Positions 54,276-64,000 of a stretch of 64,000 bases of DNA are shown one piece after another; positions within the stretch are counted from its first letter, which is position 1, and every line of letters begins with the position of its first letter. The notes under the pieces are model-generated. The model ran no database searches. It was not told where the DNA came from and was given only the letters and a program-made list of their open reading frames with translations. The position numbers and the translations under genes were made by a program. Origin of the DNA: Dipteris shenzhenensis (Eukaryota; Polypodiophyta; Polypodiopsida; Gleicheniales); assembly GCA_047967505.1 (NCBI GenBank), contig CM106539.1. The stretch is one strand, 5' to 3'.

Positions 54276-55470
54276 AAGTGAAAACAAATCTTTGAGGATC
54301 ACAAGAAAACTCATCCAGTCCCATTTCGGTGTCATGAGATTCACTCTACAATCAAACTTATCCCTTGGAGCTACTGGTGTAGGACAACCTATAGTTTTGT
54401 ATATGGAGGAGTGCTTTGGGACACTTGGGGTTGCTATGTCGTTGACTGGCCCTAGACCTTGAAGAAGTTATTAGCATTGCTCACCCTTTGTTTGTGAAGA
54501 TTTTCTTTCCATGGTAGCAACATTCTGGTAAGGTCTGTGGTGTCTTTTGTTGTAGCAGGTTCTTATGGATCTACTCCATTTTTAGGATTAGGTTCTTATG
54601 TAGCTACTACTTCTGGTGAATGCTTTATAACTGGTTAGTATTGTAGACTCAAACCTTGTAGGTCTCTCCTTTGTTTTTTGTGGCTCTATAGGGGTGAAGT
54701 TGACCATGACACAAGCATGAGAAGGTGGGCTGCTATGTTGATGATGCTTAGGGATCCACATTGCCATTGTAAGATCCTTGAGCTTGCAATCGTTTCTTCC
54801 TGATCCCATCTTTTTGGTGCCTTTGTCAATTACATCCTCTAGCCTATTCAACTTCCATTGTCTCACTGTAATAACGTGATGTATGTCATGTGGAGCAAAT
54901 GTGGTAATGTCTCGGAGATCTTTTGTGTTTGTTGAGCCCAAGTTGCTTCTAAGAAAGTTTCCATTGAAAATAATTCATCATTTTTATTGGAAGGTTCTTG
55001 TGTGACTGTAGCCAAATGCCACTTGGGTACTCGTGGACTATATCTATTTGATAAGTGATAGAAAGCATATGCAAAACCTTAGTAGGGATAGTTAGATAGC
55101 AATCGCTTCTAAAGCATGTATGCTAATAGTTGAAACTATCATATAGATGGGATAGCATCTTTCTGTTAGTAGTTGTTGGTTCTGAAGTTCAGAAGTTCTG
55201 AATGAGGAAACATTCTCTGTTTGCAGATCCTTATTTTGTCTAGTTTCAACTATGTTTCCTATCTTATGTACTAAGTTTCCAGTAGTAATGGAATGGATAT
55301 CAATCAATATTACTCCTTCTGATCTTTACTTGTTCTGAATTCAGAATTGAAATGTCAATTGTCGGAAGTTATTACTGTGCTTTCAATGGCATTCTGTTTA
55401 TTCTAATAGGTAGTTTTTCTGAATATGTCTCTACCTATTACATTGATGATCCTACAAATCAATTGGGCAC
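54276..55470. other. No recognised gene
   Basis: Short frames only. 54941-54588 on the minus strand has 'MAMWIPKHHQHSSPPSHA', of unknown meaning. Confidence 0.4.
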
Positions 55471-57840
55471 TTGGATTGTGAGAGATGCATGAAGAGCGTG
55501 GCTTCTCTATGCAAACACTCTAGGGATAATGTGCATGCTGTGAAACATAGGGAGGCACCATCAAAATCAAAGAAGGAGAGCATCCAATGTTTACAACAGC
55601 AAATCCAAGTCTTGCAAGGTGATGTTCAAGCGCTCAAGTCCATGCAACAAATGTCTAATGTCAAGAGTATACACAGGCGAATTTAGTTCACTGTTGCAAA
55701 TTTTCAATAGATGGTTCATAATTTTCAGCAAATGATACATGAAATTATTGAAGGCGACAATCGGGATTGAGTCGCATCCAATTCGTGGCAAAAGACGGCA
55801 AATTACGGGAGTAGTAAATTATAGCATGTTCATGGAGGCATTGGTAGCAGATGTCTAATGTAGAAGAACCTGAGACATCTCCTTGACAAATTGGCCATCA
55901 GGGCTTGGGCTAGAGGTCAAATAACTACCTCTGAAGAGGTTCCATGGGAGCAGGCAACAAGTTGTGAAGAGGTCAGGGAAGCATTCGAATGCCAACAAGG
56001 TGGGAATGAAATCACTGGTAGTTCAGAGGATGAAGATTGGGTTCCTGGCTACACAGCATCAGGGGAAGAACCTTCCACTAGTTTGGGTGGCAGTTCTAAA
56101 TACCACGATGCAGATAATCCCAGTCTTTCGAAATTCATGGTCTCCGTAAGAAGCTTTCATTTGTGCAACTTATGGATATCATGCAGCGTTTTGATTGTAT
56201 GTAGGAACCCAAAGGTGGTTGTATGATCCACTTCCACTTCGATGCCATCCAAGGATAATACCACCGATTGTTCCGGACTTCCCTGCAGTCAACATGTAGA
56301 GCCTCAAAGTCCGCTTTGTAAATTCAGTTGCAAAATAAAACAAGACCTTGATAGTTACATTGGGCAATTTGAGACCCTATGGGTAGTAAGTGGTTTTGAA
56401 GGACAGCTTGATGACATCGTGAAGAAGGAATAGTTGGCATTCACTTTGGTGGGTAAGGCAATGAGTTGGTTCATTCAGTATGGCATGGGACATTTTGTAG
56501 ATTAGGAGGCTTTAAAGCAAGCTTTTCTTGCACAGTTTTGGCAAGAGAAAACACCAGAAGCAATTCTCAAAATTCTTTAGCAGTTGCAAAAGAAGGATCT
56601 GTTGGTAGAGGACTACGCCCAGAAGTTTCACAGTTTGAACCAGAGGCTAGCCCCGCTGCTCAAAGATAAACTCAAGAGCAATTGGGAGATTACTTTTGTA
56701 AGGGGCTGAATACCGAATTGAGAAGTGTTGTTGCTGGGAGGGACACCTTGGTAGGAGCTAATGATTTTGGTAGTTAAGGAATTAAACAATGATTGGGTTA
56801 AAAGGGCATTTTATAAACTAACAATCATAAAGCGAAATAAATTTATAGACCTTAAAAATGAAAGCATTCAATGAGAACTAAATAAACATGAAAGAAAAAT
56901 AATAAGGAAACTTTAAAGAGAGTGTTAATAAACAAATTAAATAGCATTAGATTACAAAGGGGATTAGTCCACATCTTAAAGATCATCCTAGGGCATTAGT
57001 CCACTCCCATAAGCGAAGGCGAAAACCATTAAAAAACCATGGGATAATACCCATTCTTATGTAATAAGAAGTTTTAATCAAGGGGGGTAGTCCACTCCCT
57101 TAACAAAGACAATAAAACAATCACTAGACCTTTAGGGTTACCAATTAATTATAAAAAGACTAATCCAAAAAGAATAGAAGGAAAGAAACAAAGACTTCTA
57201 ATTTGGACACAGCTTCGAACGGGGCCTCTAACATAGATAGTGAAAATGAAGATATAGATTTTGAGTCCGATGATGATGATTTGGATGATTATGATAATGA
57301 AGACAAGAAGACCAAATGCAAAAGAAAGAAGCAATCAAAGAAAGGGAAATCTAAGGAGAGCCCGAAGTTAAATAAAAAAGTCAAATCCTCTTCAGGAGAT
57401 AAGTTAGAGAAAAATATCAAACAACATTTGAAAAGCATGGTGTTGTCAGAAGTTGCTTCATTTGAGAAGGCTAAATGTGAGTTTTGTGGTAAAAGAAATC
57501 ACGAGAGTACCAATTGTTGGTATAATCTGAATTACAGGGGGAGATTGCCTCCCCATATGCAAAATATTGGGGCAGTGACACAACCATCTGTAGTCAATCA
57601 AGTAGGGGTGAATGATCCTGCTAACCAAGGAAGAAGACAATCATATCAGAATTGGGGGAATCATCCTTGACTATCAAATCAAAACAATGATGCTCAAAAT
57701 TGCACATATTGTGGTCAAAGCTGGACATTGGCAAGGTCCAAGTTGTGAGCTGTGGTGCAAACACCGCAATGAGAGGGGTATCCCCATTGTGCAGTACCAA
57801 ACTCGATCACAAACACAGAATCAACCTCAGATCCCCTAGG
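55471..57840 (+). pseudogene. Gypsy-like gag, copy B, with an insertion
   Basis: An upstream coiled-coil-like segment (55471-55686, LQQQIQVLQGDVQALKSM) leads into 'DLDSYIGQFETLWVVSGFEGQ', GKAMSWFIQYGMGHF, QEKTPEAIL and 'LLVEDYAQKFHSLNQRL'. The linker is interrupted at about 56776 and resumes at about 57195 with acidic IDSENEDIDFESDDDDLDD, then CEFCGKRNHESTNCWYNLNYRGRLPP (given here in pieces of the knuckle) and a second Cys block near 57700. Many stops and shifts. Confidence 0.78.
56776..57195. other. Insertion within gag copy B
   Basis: About 420 bp of AT-rich sequence absent at the corresponding position of gag copy A. Contains three variants of TTAGTCCAC(TCCC) at about 56966, 56998 and 57088. 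No clear target duplication. Confidence 0.55.
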
Positions 57841-59440
57841 CAAGCGCCTCCAAACCCTAAGAAGGCTCCTCATTAGGGGGGAGCCCTTCTCTATTATGGG
57901 GGCCTCTATAAAAGTCCACCTTTGGGAGGGTTTCGAAGAAGCCCTCGCTCTGCAATAAGAGCTTCTAGGGCTCGAAACCTAGCATGAGACAGTGGGCCAC
58001 TAACTTGCCCAAGAGGGCTCCAATCTACATCCTAGATCAATGATGCCTAGACCCCCCAAGCTTGTGGTAAGATCACCATCTGCCATGCAACTCTGGCCCT
58101 AGTGTTCCTTGTACCATCAGAACCTATCCATAAGTAGTTATGCACTAGACATCTAAGCTAGCCCATGCAGCCTTTATGAAAGCACCAGCATGGGACAATG
58201 TACCAAGAAGTTGCAAAAAGAACCTGGTTGGCCCTTAGAGAGAGTTTGGTCGAGCTCCAATACAAAAGTTTGCACCGCACACTCTTTAGCACATGGGCAA
58301 TTTGCTGCTTTAATGACATAATAAGAACATCTTGACGAACTCTATTTTGCTCATTCCAATCAACAATTGGATGTTACCTTTTGCTACCACAGACAATTTC
58401 TTTTCAACCGGTACAAGACCCTTAGATCTTATGATGGCGAGTGCTTCTGGATAACTTTGTTCCTCTTGCACCTCCCCTTATTGTTTGCAACCCATACAAT
58501 CACAAGACAATGCCAACATTGACTCCAAGTCTTTCTCTCCATGCCCAACTGGCTACTTCACCTCCATGGGTGCATCCTTCAAACAACTCTATTCTATTTG
58601 AATAAGCATAGCATTGGCTTAAGCTCGTGGTTGAGACTCATTCAAGCTAGCCCTACATGCCAAAAAGAGTTCTAGAGGTAGTTGCCCATGTGGCACAGGC
58701 AGCGAACACATATTTGTTGGGCAATGGGATAATGGCCTAGTGAGGTTCTTTGGGGTTTGGAGTCAATTTCCAAGGCAAGCAAAGGGTAGGTTACATGCTC
58801 TTGCATTTGAGGGGACAAGTGTACGAATGATTGAGATTGACAAAGTGATCCCCAACTCATGGTGGAAGGGGTTGATTAATACTTGGATCCCCTCTCCATT
58901 GGTTTGGATAGTTTGCGAGGGAAGGGGTTTCTCTCCCAATTCAACTTCTCTAGCCGTCCTATGGGTATTACCGCCATATATTACAAAGTGGGACTAGAGG
59001 CCCCTTAGAGGCTAATATGGAGAGGGATTGAGGGGGTGAGGCAATCTTGGATGGACTAGAATGGTAGAGGATCAAGATAGTGAAAGGTTTGGATAGAAGC
59101 TAGACTATTGACCCAAACACAGTCTTATCAGGTCGAGAGGGAGCACATTGGCACCTTGGATTTGGGAGGGCTAGCCTCTTTCGGCTATCTAGTGGGACCC
59201 AAGTGAGTAAACTAGCGTGCTCAAGTAGGGCGCTCTGGTAGGGTGAAGGAGGTGTCCTTTTTCTCATAGATGACCCGCATTGACCGATGCTTTCAGCTAG
59301 AAGCAGTAGCTTGAATCCCTTGAGGGAGTGCCATTGGGTTGATCAAGATGTTCCTTGCAAGATTATTTCATGTTTTTTGTCTCATCTTTAGACTAATCTT
59401 TAGACTAATCGGAGGCCACAGAATATATATTTTTTGTTCT
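57841..59440. other. No recognised gene
   Basis: A TATA-like CTCTATAAAAG lies near 57904, and the frame 58740-58997 has no recognised domain. Confidence 0.4.
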
Positions 59441-59700
59441 GGATGGTGGCACATGAATTGGAGTAGATGCGGGTGGATGATAGGTTTTTTGCTGTTCAGA
59501 CGGAGTCTTATATATGATCCTACACTGCCTTTGGAGGTGTCCAGTAGCACAGTGGATATGGAAAAACATCTTTCATGATTTTGACGAGCATGTAGTGATG
59601 CAATGGGACTTCACATCGGGGATGGTGGTGTGGCTCATCGATGGGGGGCACGCTCTTGCCATTGATCCAATCTCTCTAGCATACAACATCCAGGGCTAGC
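59441..59700 (+). pseudogene. LINE-type zf-RVT/RNase H scrap
   Basis: In shifted frames, MILHCLWRCPVAQWIWKNI resembles the zinc-binding 'HLLF.CP.A..iW' block that follows reverse transcriptase in plant LINEs, then 'MVVWLIDGGH'. Very short and degraded. Confidence 0.35.
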
Positions 59701-60879
59701 ATGTCTCTAGGATTGAGACATACGATGAATGACCCACCCTCACAAGTCCACCCTCTGACTTCACCATAGGATAGTGTATGGGAGACGGTGTCTAGCATCA
59801 TTGCTTAGAGCATTCAGGTTTCCCGTTTGTAGTCAAATGATGGAAGGTCATCGGGTCTCCCTGTGACTACCCTCATCACCATATGTCAGGACACCATATT
59901 CACCTTGTATGCCATTTGGGAGCCCGGTACTCCAGGTTTTATGAGCGGCCGTCAAAAGGCGAGAGCCTTTATACAAGGCTTGGCATACACAAGAGGTATT
60001 TGTTGGATGTATAAACAACCACCTTGGTTATTAGCCCCTATATTAGGGACTCCCTAGGCAATGAGCTAGATTCTTAGAAACGGGCTGATTTCTTTGTGAC
60101 AACCAATTTCTTGTTTTCTTTTCCATGATCAGCTTCTTTTGGTTTTGCTAATTTTTATGGTGGCTTTAATAGAAGCTCTTTTCTTTGGGGAAAAAAAGGG
60201 TCACACTTTAGTCTCCTTATGGAGATGTAGGTCTTTTGTCACCTCCTTTGTCTACTTATTGAGGTGGGAATCTATTGTCTTGTCTTCTAGGTATAGTTGT
60301 GGCTTCCAAATGAGCATTTGGCTTTAAAGTTGTCCTTTTCTTACCCTTCCCTATGGACTTTGCACTTGTGCTTAGAGAGGTGCAATAGAAGGTAAATATT
60401 CTATACAGGCTTGGGGAGGTGTGATAGAAGGTGAAATTTCTATAGAACCTTTGGGAGGTGCTCCAAGTGCACCTCTACTCTTAGTATGTGGTAATCCATC
60501 CCATATTCCCCTCAAAAAATCTAAGGCATTAACTATATGTGGAAACCCTATTTAAATTTGGTAATTGTCGATAAATTTTTTTCCATTTGTTTGCAGCTTG
60601 ACATGTTGATCACCTTTGTTGTCTACATAATGCTCTTTCCAGATATAGTTGTCGTGAACCCATTTTCATTCACATGATTGTGCCAACATTTCTAACAAAC
60701 TTAGTGCTAAATCTAGGGCTTGTTAATTTGCCCAGGATGATCAACAAAACACTTTGTTTCACTCTAACATGTACCATGCATGATCAAGAAATTTCTCACT
60801 CATGATAGTTTCGACCATTCCCATTTTTTGCAATTTTGAAAGAAGAAGTTCTAAGCATATACATATGCAAGTACACGAG
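59701..60879. other. No recognised gene
   Basis: Small frames only. Near-duplicate 'aggtgcaatagaaggtaaat / aggtgtgatagaaggtgaaat' lies at about 60380 and 60418. Confidence 0.4.
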
Positions 60880-61265
60880 ACAATATTGATTCACAAGAGC
60901 ACATTAATACTTTTACACATTGTCTTAGCCATTATTTTTTTAGCAAATAAGCACATTGGCATAAGAACGAGCACCTCATTACTCAGATAATATTTTTCCT
61001 TCATAACATTAGCACATAAGCAAATGAATGAATTAGAAAATTCACATTATTTTATTATATTAGCACATAAGCACATTACAAAATAAATGTATCACCACTA
61101 TACGCACATTGTCACTTTAGAAAATACAAGCACGTTATCATATTGCCACACAAGCACGTTGGTGCATTCATACTTGAAGCACATGAGCACTTTTTCCCAT
61201 TATCGCATCTTTCATTTTAGCACATTAGCACAAGAACACACATAGCATTAGCACATTAGTGTAAG
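60880..61265 (+). repeat. Degenerate AGCACAT(T/A)A repeats
   Basis: More than fifteen GCACAT/GCACATT words irregularly spaced over 385 bp. Confidence 0.7.
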
Positions 61266-61356
61266 CTTAAAAGCTAACTATCACTTGCTTACACATAGTA
61301 ATGCAATAGTTTGGAAGGATAAGAAGTGCGCGACGGGGGGTTGGGGTTGGGTTGGA

Positions 61357-61675
61357 GCCTTCCAACTTCTTGTGCACACAAGACGTTGGGATACCAAGTA
61401 AGGTAGGAGAGTAGTAAGATGGGGGATGTGAGCAACAAGAGGTATTAGACATTCCCACTCCTACTACTATACATGACTTTTTCATGTTGCCTAGGTGCTA
61501 CTTCTTCATGCTTGAATCCCCCATCCTACTACCGTCCCGCCTTGCCTTTTTGCCTACAACTTCTTGGGTGTGCAACAATTTGGAAGACCCCCAGTAGTGG
61601 GGGGGCGGTAGCTTGTTGTGCATCCAAGACATCACATAGGCATCACAAGAACGCCATGTATAGTAGTAGGAGGGG
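61357..61675. repeat. Imperfect inverted repeats
   Basis: 61357-61423 (CTTCCAACTTCTTGTG..AGATGGGGG) pairs with 61517-61585 (CCCCCATCCTACTAC..). Also CCACTCCTACTACTATACATG at 61460 pairs with the segment near 61653. Confidence 0.65.
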
Positions 61676-61686
61676 GCATGTAGTAC

Positions 61687-61996
61687 GAGGTAGAACCTAG
61701 GAGGAGAAAGCAACATGAGAAGGAGCAAGGGGAGGAATGAAGGAGGAGGCAACATGCAACAGGAGGAGGCATGGAGGAGAAGGCAATGCGCAAGAGGATC
61801 GAGCATGGAAGAGGAGGCAACATGCAACAAGAGGAGGAGGGATGGAGGTAGAACCCAGGAGGAGAAAGCAACATGAGAAGGAGCAGGGGGAGGAGGCAAC
61901 ATGCAAGAGGAGGAGGCATGGAGGAGAAGCCAATGCGCCAGAGGATTGGGCATGGAAGAGGAGGCAACATGCAACAAGAGGAGGAGGGATGGAGGA
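61687..61996 (+). repeat. Purine-rich tandem repeat, about 160-bp unit, two copies
   Basis: GGTAGAACC(T/C)AGGAGGAG starts at about 61689 and 61849. Each copy has internal GAGGAGGCAACATGCAA(C/G) sub-repeats. Frames on both strands (61737-62123 plus, 62085-61498 minus) translate this repeat only. Confidence 0.85.
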
Positions 61997-62854
61997 GGAG
62001 GCAAAACATAGCTGGAGGAGGAGCCTGAGTGTAGGAGGAGGCAAAAGAGAGAGACGGGGGCGTGGGGGTAAAAGAAGGAAGGCAATGTTACCTAAGAGGT
62101 TGAGAGGAGGAGAGGTAGCTTGAGAGCAAGAGAGGATAAGATGACAGGATGAGAATGGGGAGGAGGAGAGTATATATTGCCATTTAGATCCTTTATTTTT
62201 TACAATGGGGATAGCCTTCCAAATTTTTCTTTTTTGTCTTTTTTGGGTTTTTAAAAGGTTTTTTGAAACCCATAGGTGGTATGACAGGCCCATGTCCTAC
62301 ACTTCATTTCACCATCTTGTGTTTTCTCCATAATTCAACTTATTGCTTTGTCATAGTCTAGATTTAGCAGGTTATGGAATATCATCTTTAAGCTAATCAA
62401 TCTCTCAAAAACAAGCATGTTCTCAAGTGCGACATATATACTACAATCAAGATAAAACGTGAGTCTACAAAGGTACAAGTAAGAGGGGGAATCTGACATT
62501 GAGAGGGAGAATCTACGACTAAAACAAAGGGTATATAATTTACAAAAAATGTCTTATAGAACTTACATAGAGCTAATACCATCCCAAAATTTGTGTGCAT
62601 ACATGACAAGATGGACCATTGCAACCTATACCAAAATCTTTAAGCCATATTACACCATTGCACATGTCATTGTTAGGCATGTTGACTTATGGGCATGGAT
62701 AATTATTGTATGGAAACTTTGCATCACAATTTTGGAACCTCTAGCTAGGGAGCAACCTCAACTTTGGTAGTTAATGGAATATGGAGCTTCCTCAATCTGC
62801 GATAAATTCATTCATTTAAGTGTCCATGTAGACTACAAGAACTTTCAACAATCA

Positions 62855-62867
62855 GGCTATGATACCA
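62855..62867 (-). other. LTR-retrotransposon primer-binding site next to LTR start
   Basis: GGCTATGATACCA is the complement of TGGTATCATAGCC (one change from the tRNA-Met site) and is followed at 62868 by TGTTGGGAAACATGG, an LTR-like end. It implies a minus-strand element whose 5' LTR extends right. Confidence 0.6.
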
Positions 62868-63760
62868 TGTTGGGAAACATGGCATGCTTGAGTAACAGAG
62901 CAAATACTTCCAACCATTCTACATAGTGGAAAACTCTTCAATGGGAGACTCTAAAAGTGTCTGATCAATCCTCCACTCAAGTGATGCCAAATATATATAT
63001 ATATACACCCCCATTTGTCTAGATTCAACACCAAAAGCATCACCATCTACCCATATTGCATCAAAAAACTAGAACACATCTAAATCACATTAGGGCCATT
63101 CCTTAGAGTCCATAGGAACACCTGTTACTCTAGCACAATCCCTAGTGCGCTATTCTTTGCTGACATTTTCCTTCCCTAAGCCCTATCAAAAGGCCTTAAA
63201 CCCTAAACTTAGCACAACTAGGTCTAGAACTCATTAAAGCCTAGAATAATTTCAAAAAATCCTTAGCAAAGTTGGCTCCAGAAATAATTAGAGTCTAGAA
63301 TAACTAGCGCTTAAAACATTGACATTAGACCTATCATCCACCCAGGACTAGTGTAACCATTACTATAACCTTTCAATTATGGTGGTAAAGATCAAATCCT
63401 TAGTGTGATTGGGTCTAAAAAATGATTAGAGTCTAGAAAACATTAAGCCACTAGACCTATCATCCACCTAGGACTAGTGTAACTATAGGCAAAAAAATGC
63501 TAGAATCTTTCAACCTAAAACATTTAGTTATATAACTTTTTGGACATATGCAACCTCCCAGCCCATTTCAAAATCTTAAGACATATGCATCCCTCAATCC
63601 ACCTTGGCTCCTCTCACATCAACCCACTTCAAAATCATTAGACATATGCATCCCCTCAATCCACCTCACTCATCTCACATCGAAATCATTAGACATATGC
63701 ATCCCCTCAATCCACCTCACTCATCTCACCTCGAAAACCCAATTGGACGAAAATTAAGGT
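62868..63760. repeat. Candidate LTR region with tandem repeats
   Basis: Contains an (AT)n tract at 62992-63003, a roughly 130-bp duplication (GACCTATCATCCACC(C/T)AGG at 63330 and 63456) and three copies of a 51-63 bp unit with GACATATGCATCC at about 63580, 63640 and 63692. The LTR's right end is unknown. Confidence 0.55.
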
Positions 63761-63837
63761 TTAGTTTTGACCGATACTAAGTTGTTAGAGTTGCAAAAAA
63801 GAAAAACTATTGAAGAAGCAAGCCATCATGGTATTAT

Positions 63838-64000
63838 TGTAGTAGAGGCTAAGTACATTTCTTTTTCTTGAGGTGCATGTGAAGCAGTTGGATTTTGGAG
63901 GCCCTTGGAGGATCTTGGTGTAGTCCAAAATAGTGCCACAATAATATTTTGTGACAACTATGAGTGCTATTGCCTTGGCAAAGAATACAAAAAATCATGA
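63838..64000 (+). pseudogene. Copia RNase H fragment
   Basis: Reads EAKYISFS*GACEAVGFWRP, LEDLGVVQNSATIIFCDN and, after a one-base shift, SAIALAKNT. These are the final Copia RNase H blocks. One TGA and one frameshift, and it runs off the window end. Confidence 0.8.

Noticed and set aside
61498-62293. Long overlapping minus-strand frames rich in Leu, Ser and Pro
   Set aside because: They only translate the GA-rich tandem repeat, and all three frames look alike.

Overview
This window is nuclear DNA from a land plant with a large, transposon-rich genome. The evidence is a chloroplast-type Rieske oxygenase gene with canonical GT-AG introns, one of them 19.4 kb long, plus many plant-type Gypsy and Copia LTR retrotransposons, a Helitron and abundant GA/CT/TG microsatellites. 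Intron inflation on this scale suggests a fern or gymnosperm rather than a compact angiosperm, but the species cannot be fixed from the sequence.

Layout: 1-3000 holds a decayed unknown reading frame, a 31-32 bp minisatellite and a minus-strand Gypsy gag remnant. 4.7-10.1 kb is a minus-strand Helitron whose two halves are in swapped order, followed by an opposite-strand endonuclease fragment. 10.7-11.1 kb is a compound TG/GA microsatellite. 11,559-34,416 is the one recognisable host gene, a seven-exon PTC52/ACD1-like (pheophorbide a oxygenase family) gene encoding 484 residues. Intron 1 contains a head-to-tail repeat family (here called R1), a complete but dead Gypsy element with a perfect 5-bp target duplication (13,929-21,770), an internally deleted Copia element with a perfect 5-bp target duplication (23,016-26,906) and a 3'-terminal Gypsy fragment. 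Intron 3 carries further R1 copies in the same orientation.

Downstream, 34.4-40.7 kb has no recognised gene. 40.7-44.4 kb is a rearranged Copia element. 45.5-47.9 kb contains long tandem repeats. 48-58 kb has two copies of one Gypsy-like gag family, a Copia gag with a tripled polypurine tract, and a long imperfect inverted repeat. 58-64 kb has a LINE-like scrap, GA-rich tandem repeats, a minus-strand primer-binding-site/LTR boundary and a terminal Copia RNase H fragment.

The most unusual signal is in the LTRs of the intronic Gypsy element. About 290 bp of LTR is a run of roughly a dozen short perfect or near-perfect stem-loops, many with C(TTCG)G or C(TACG)G loops. Stem sequences differ from hairpin to hairpin with both arms changing together, and hairpin number differs between the two LTRs. 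Other notable points are the permuted Helitron, the near-exclusive use of TAG among the premature stops of the Gypsy polyprotein, and the lack of an obvious transit peptide on the PTC52-like protein.
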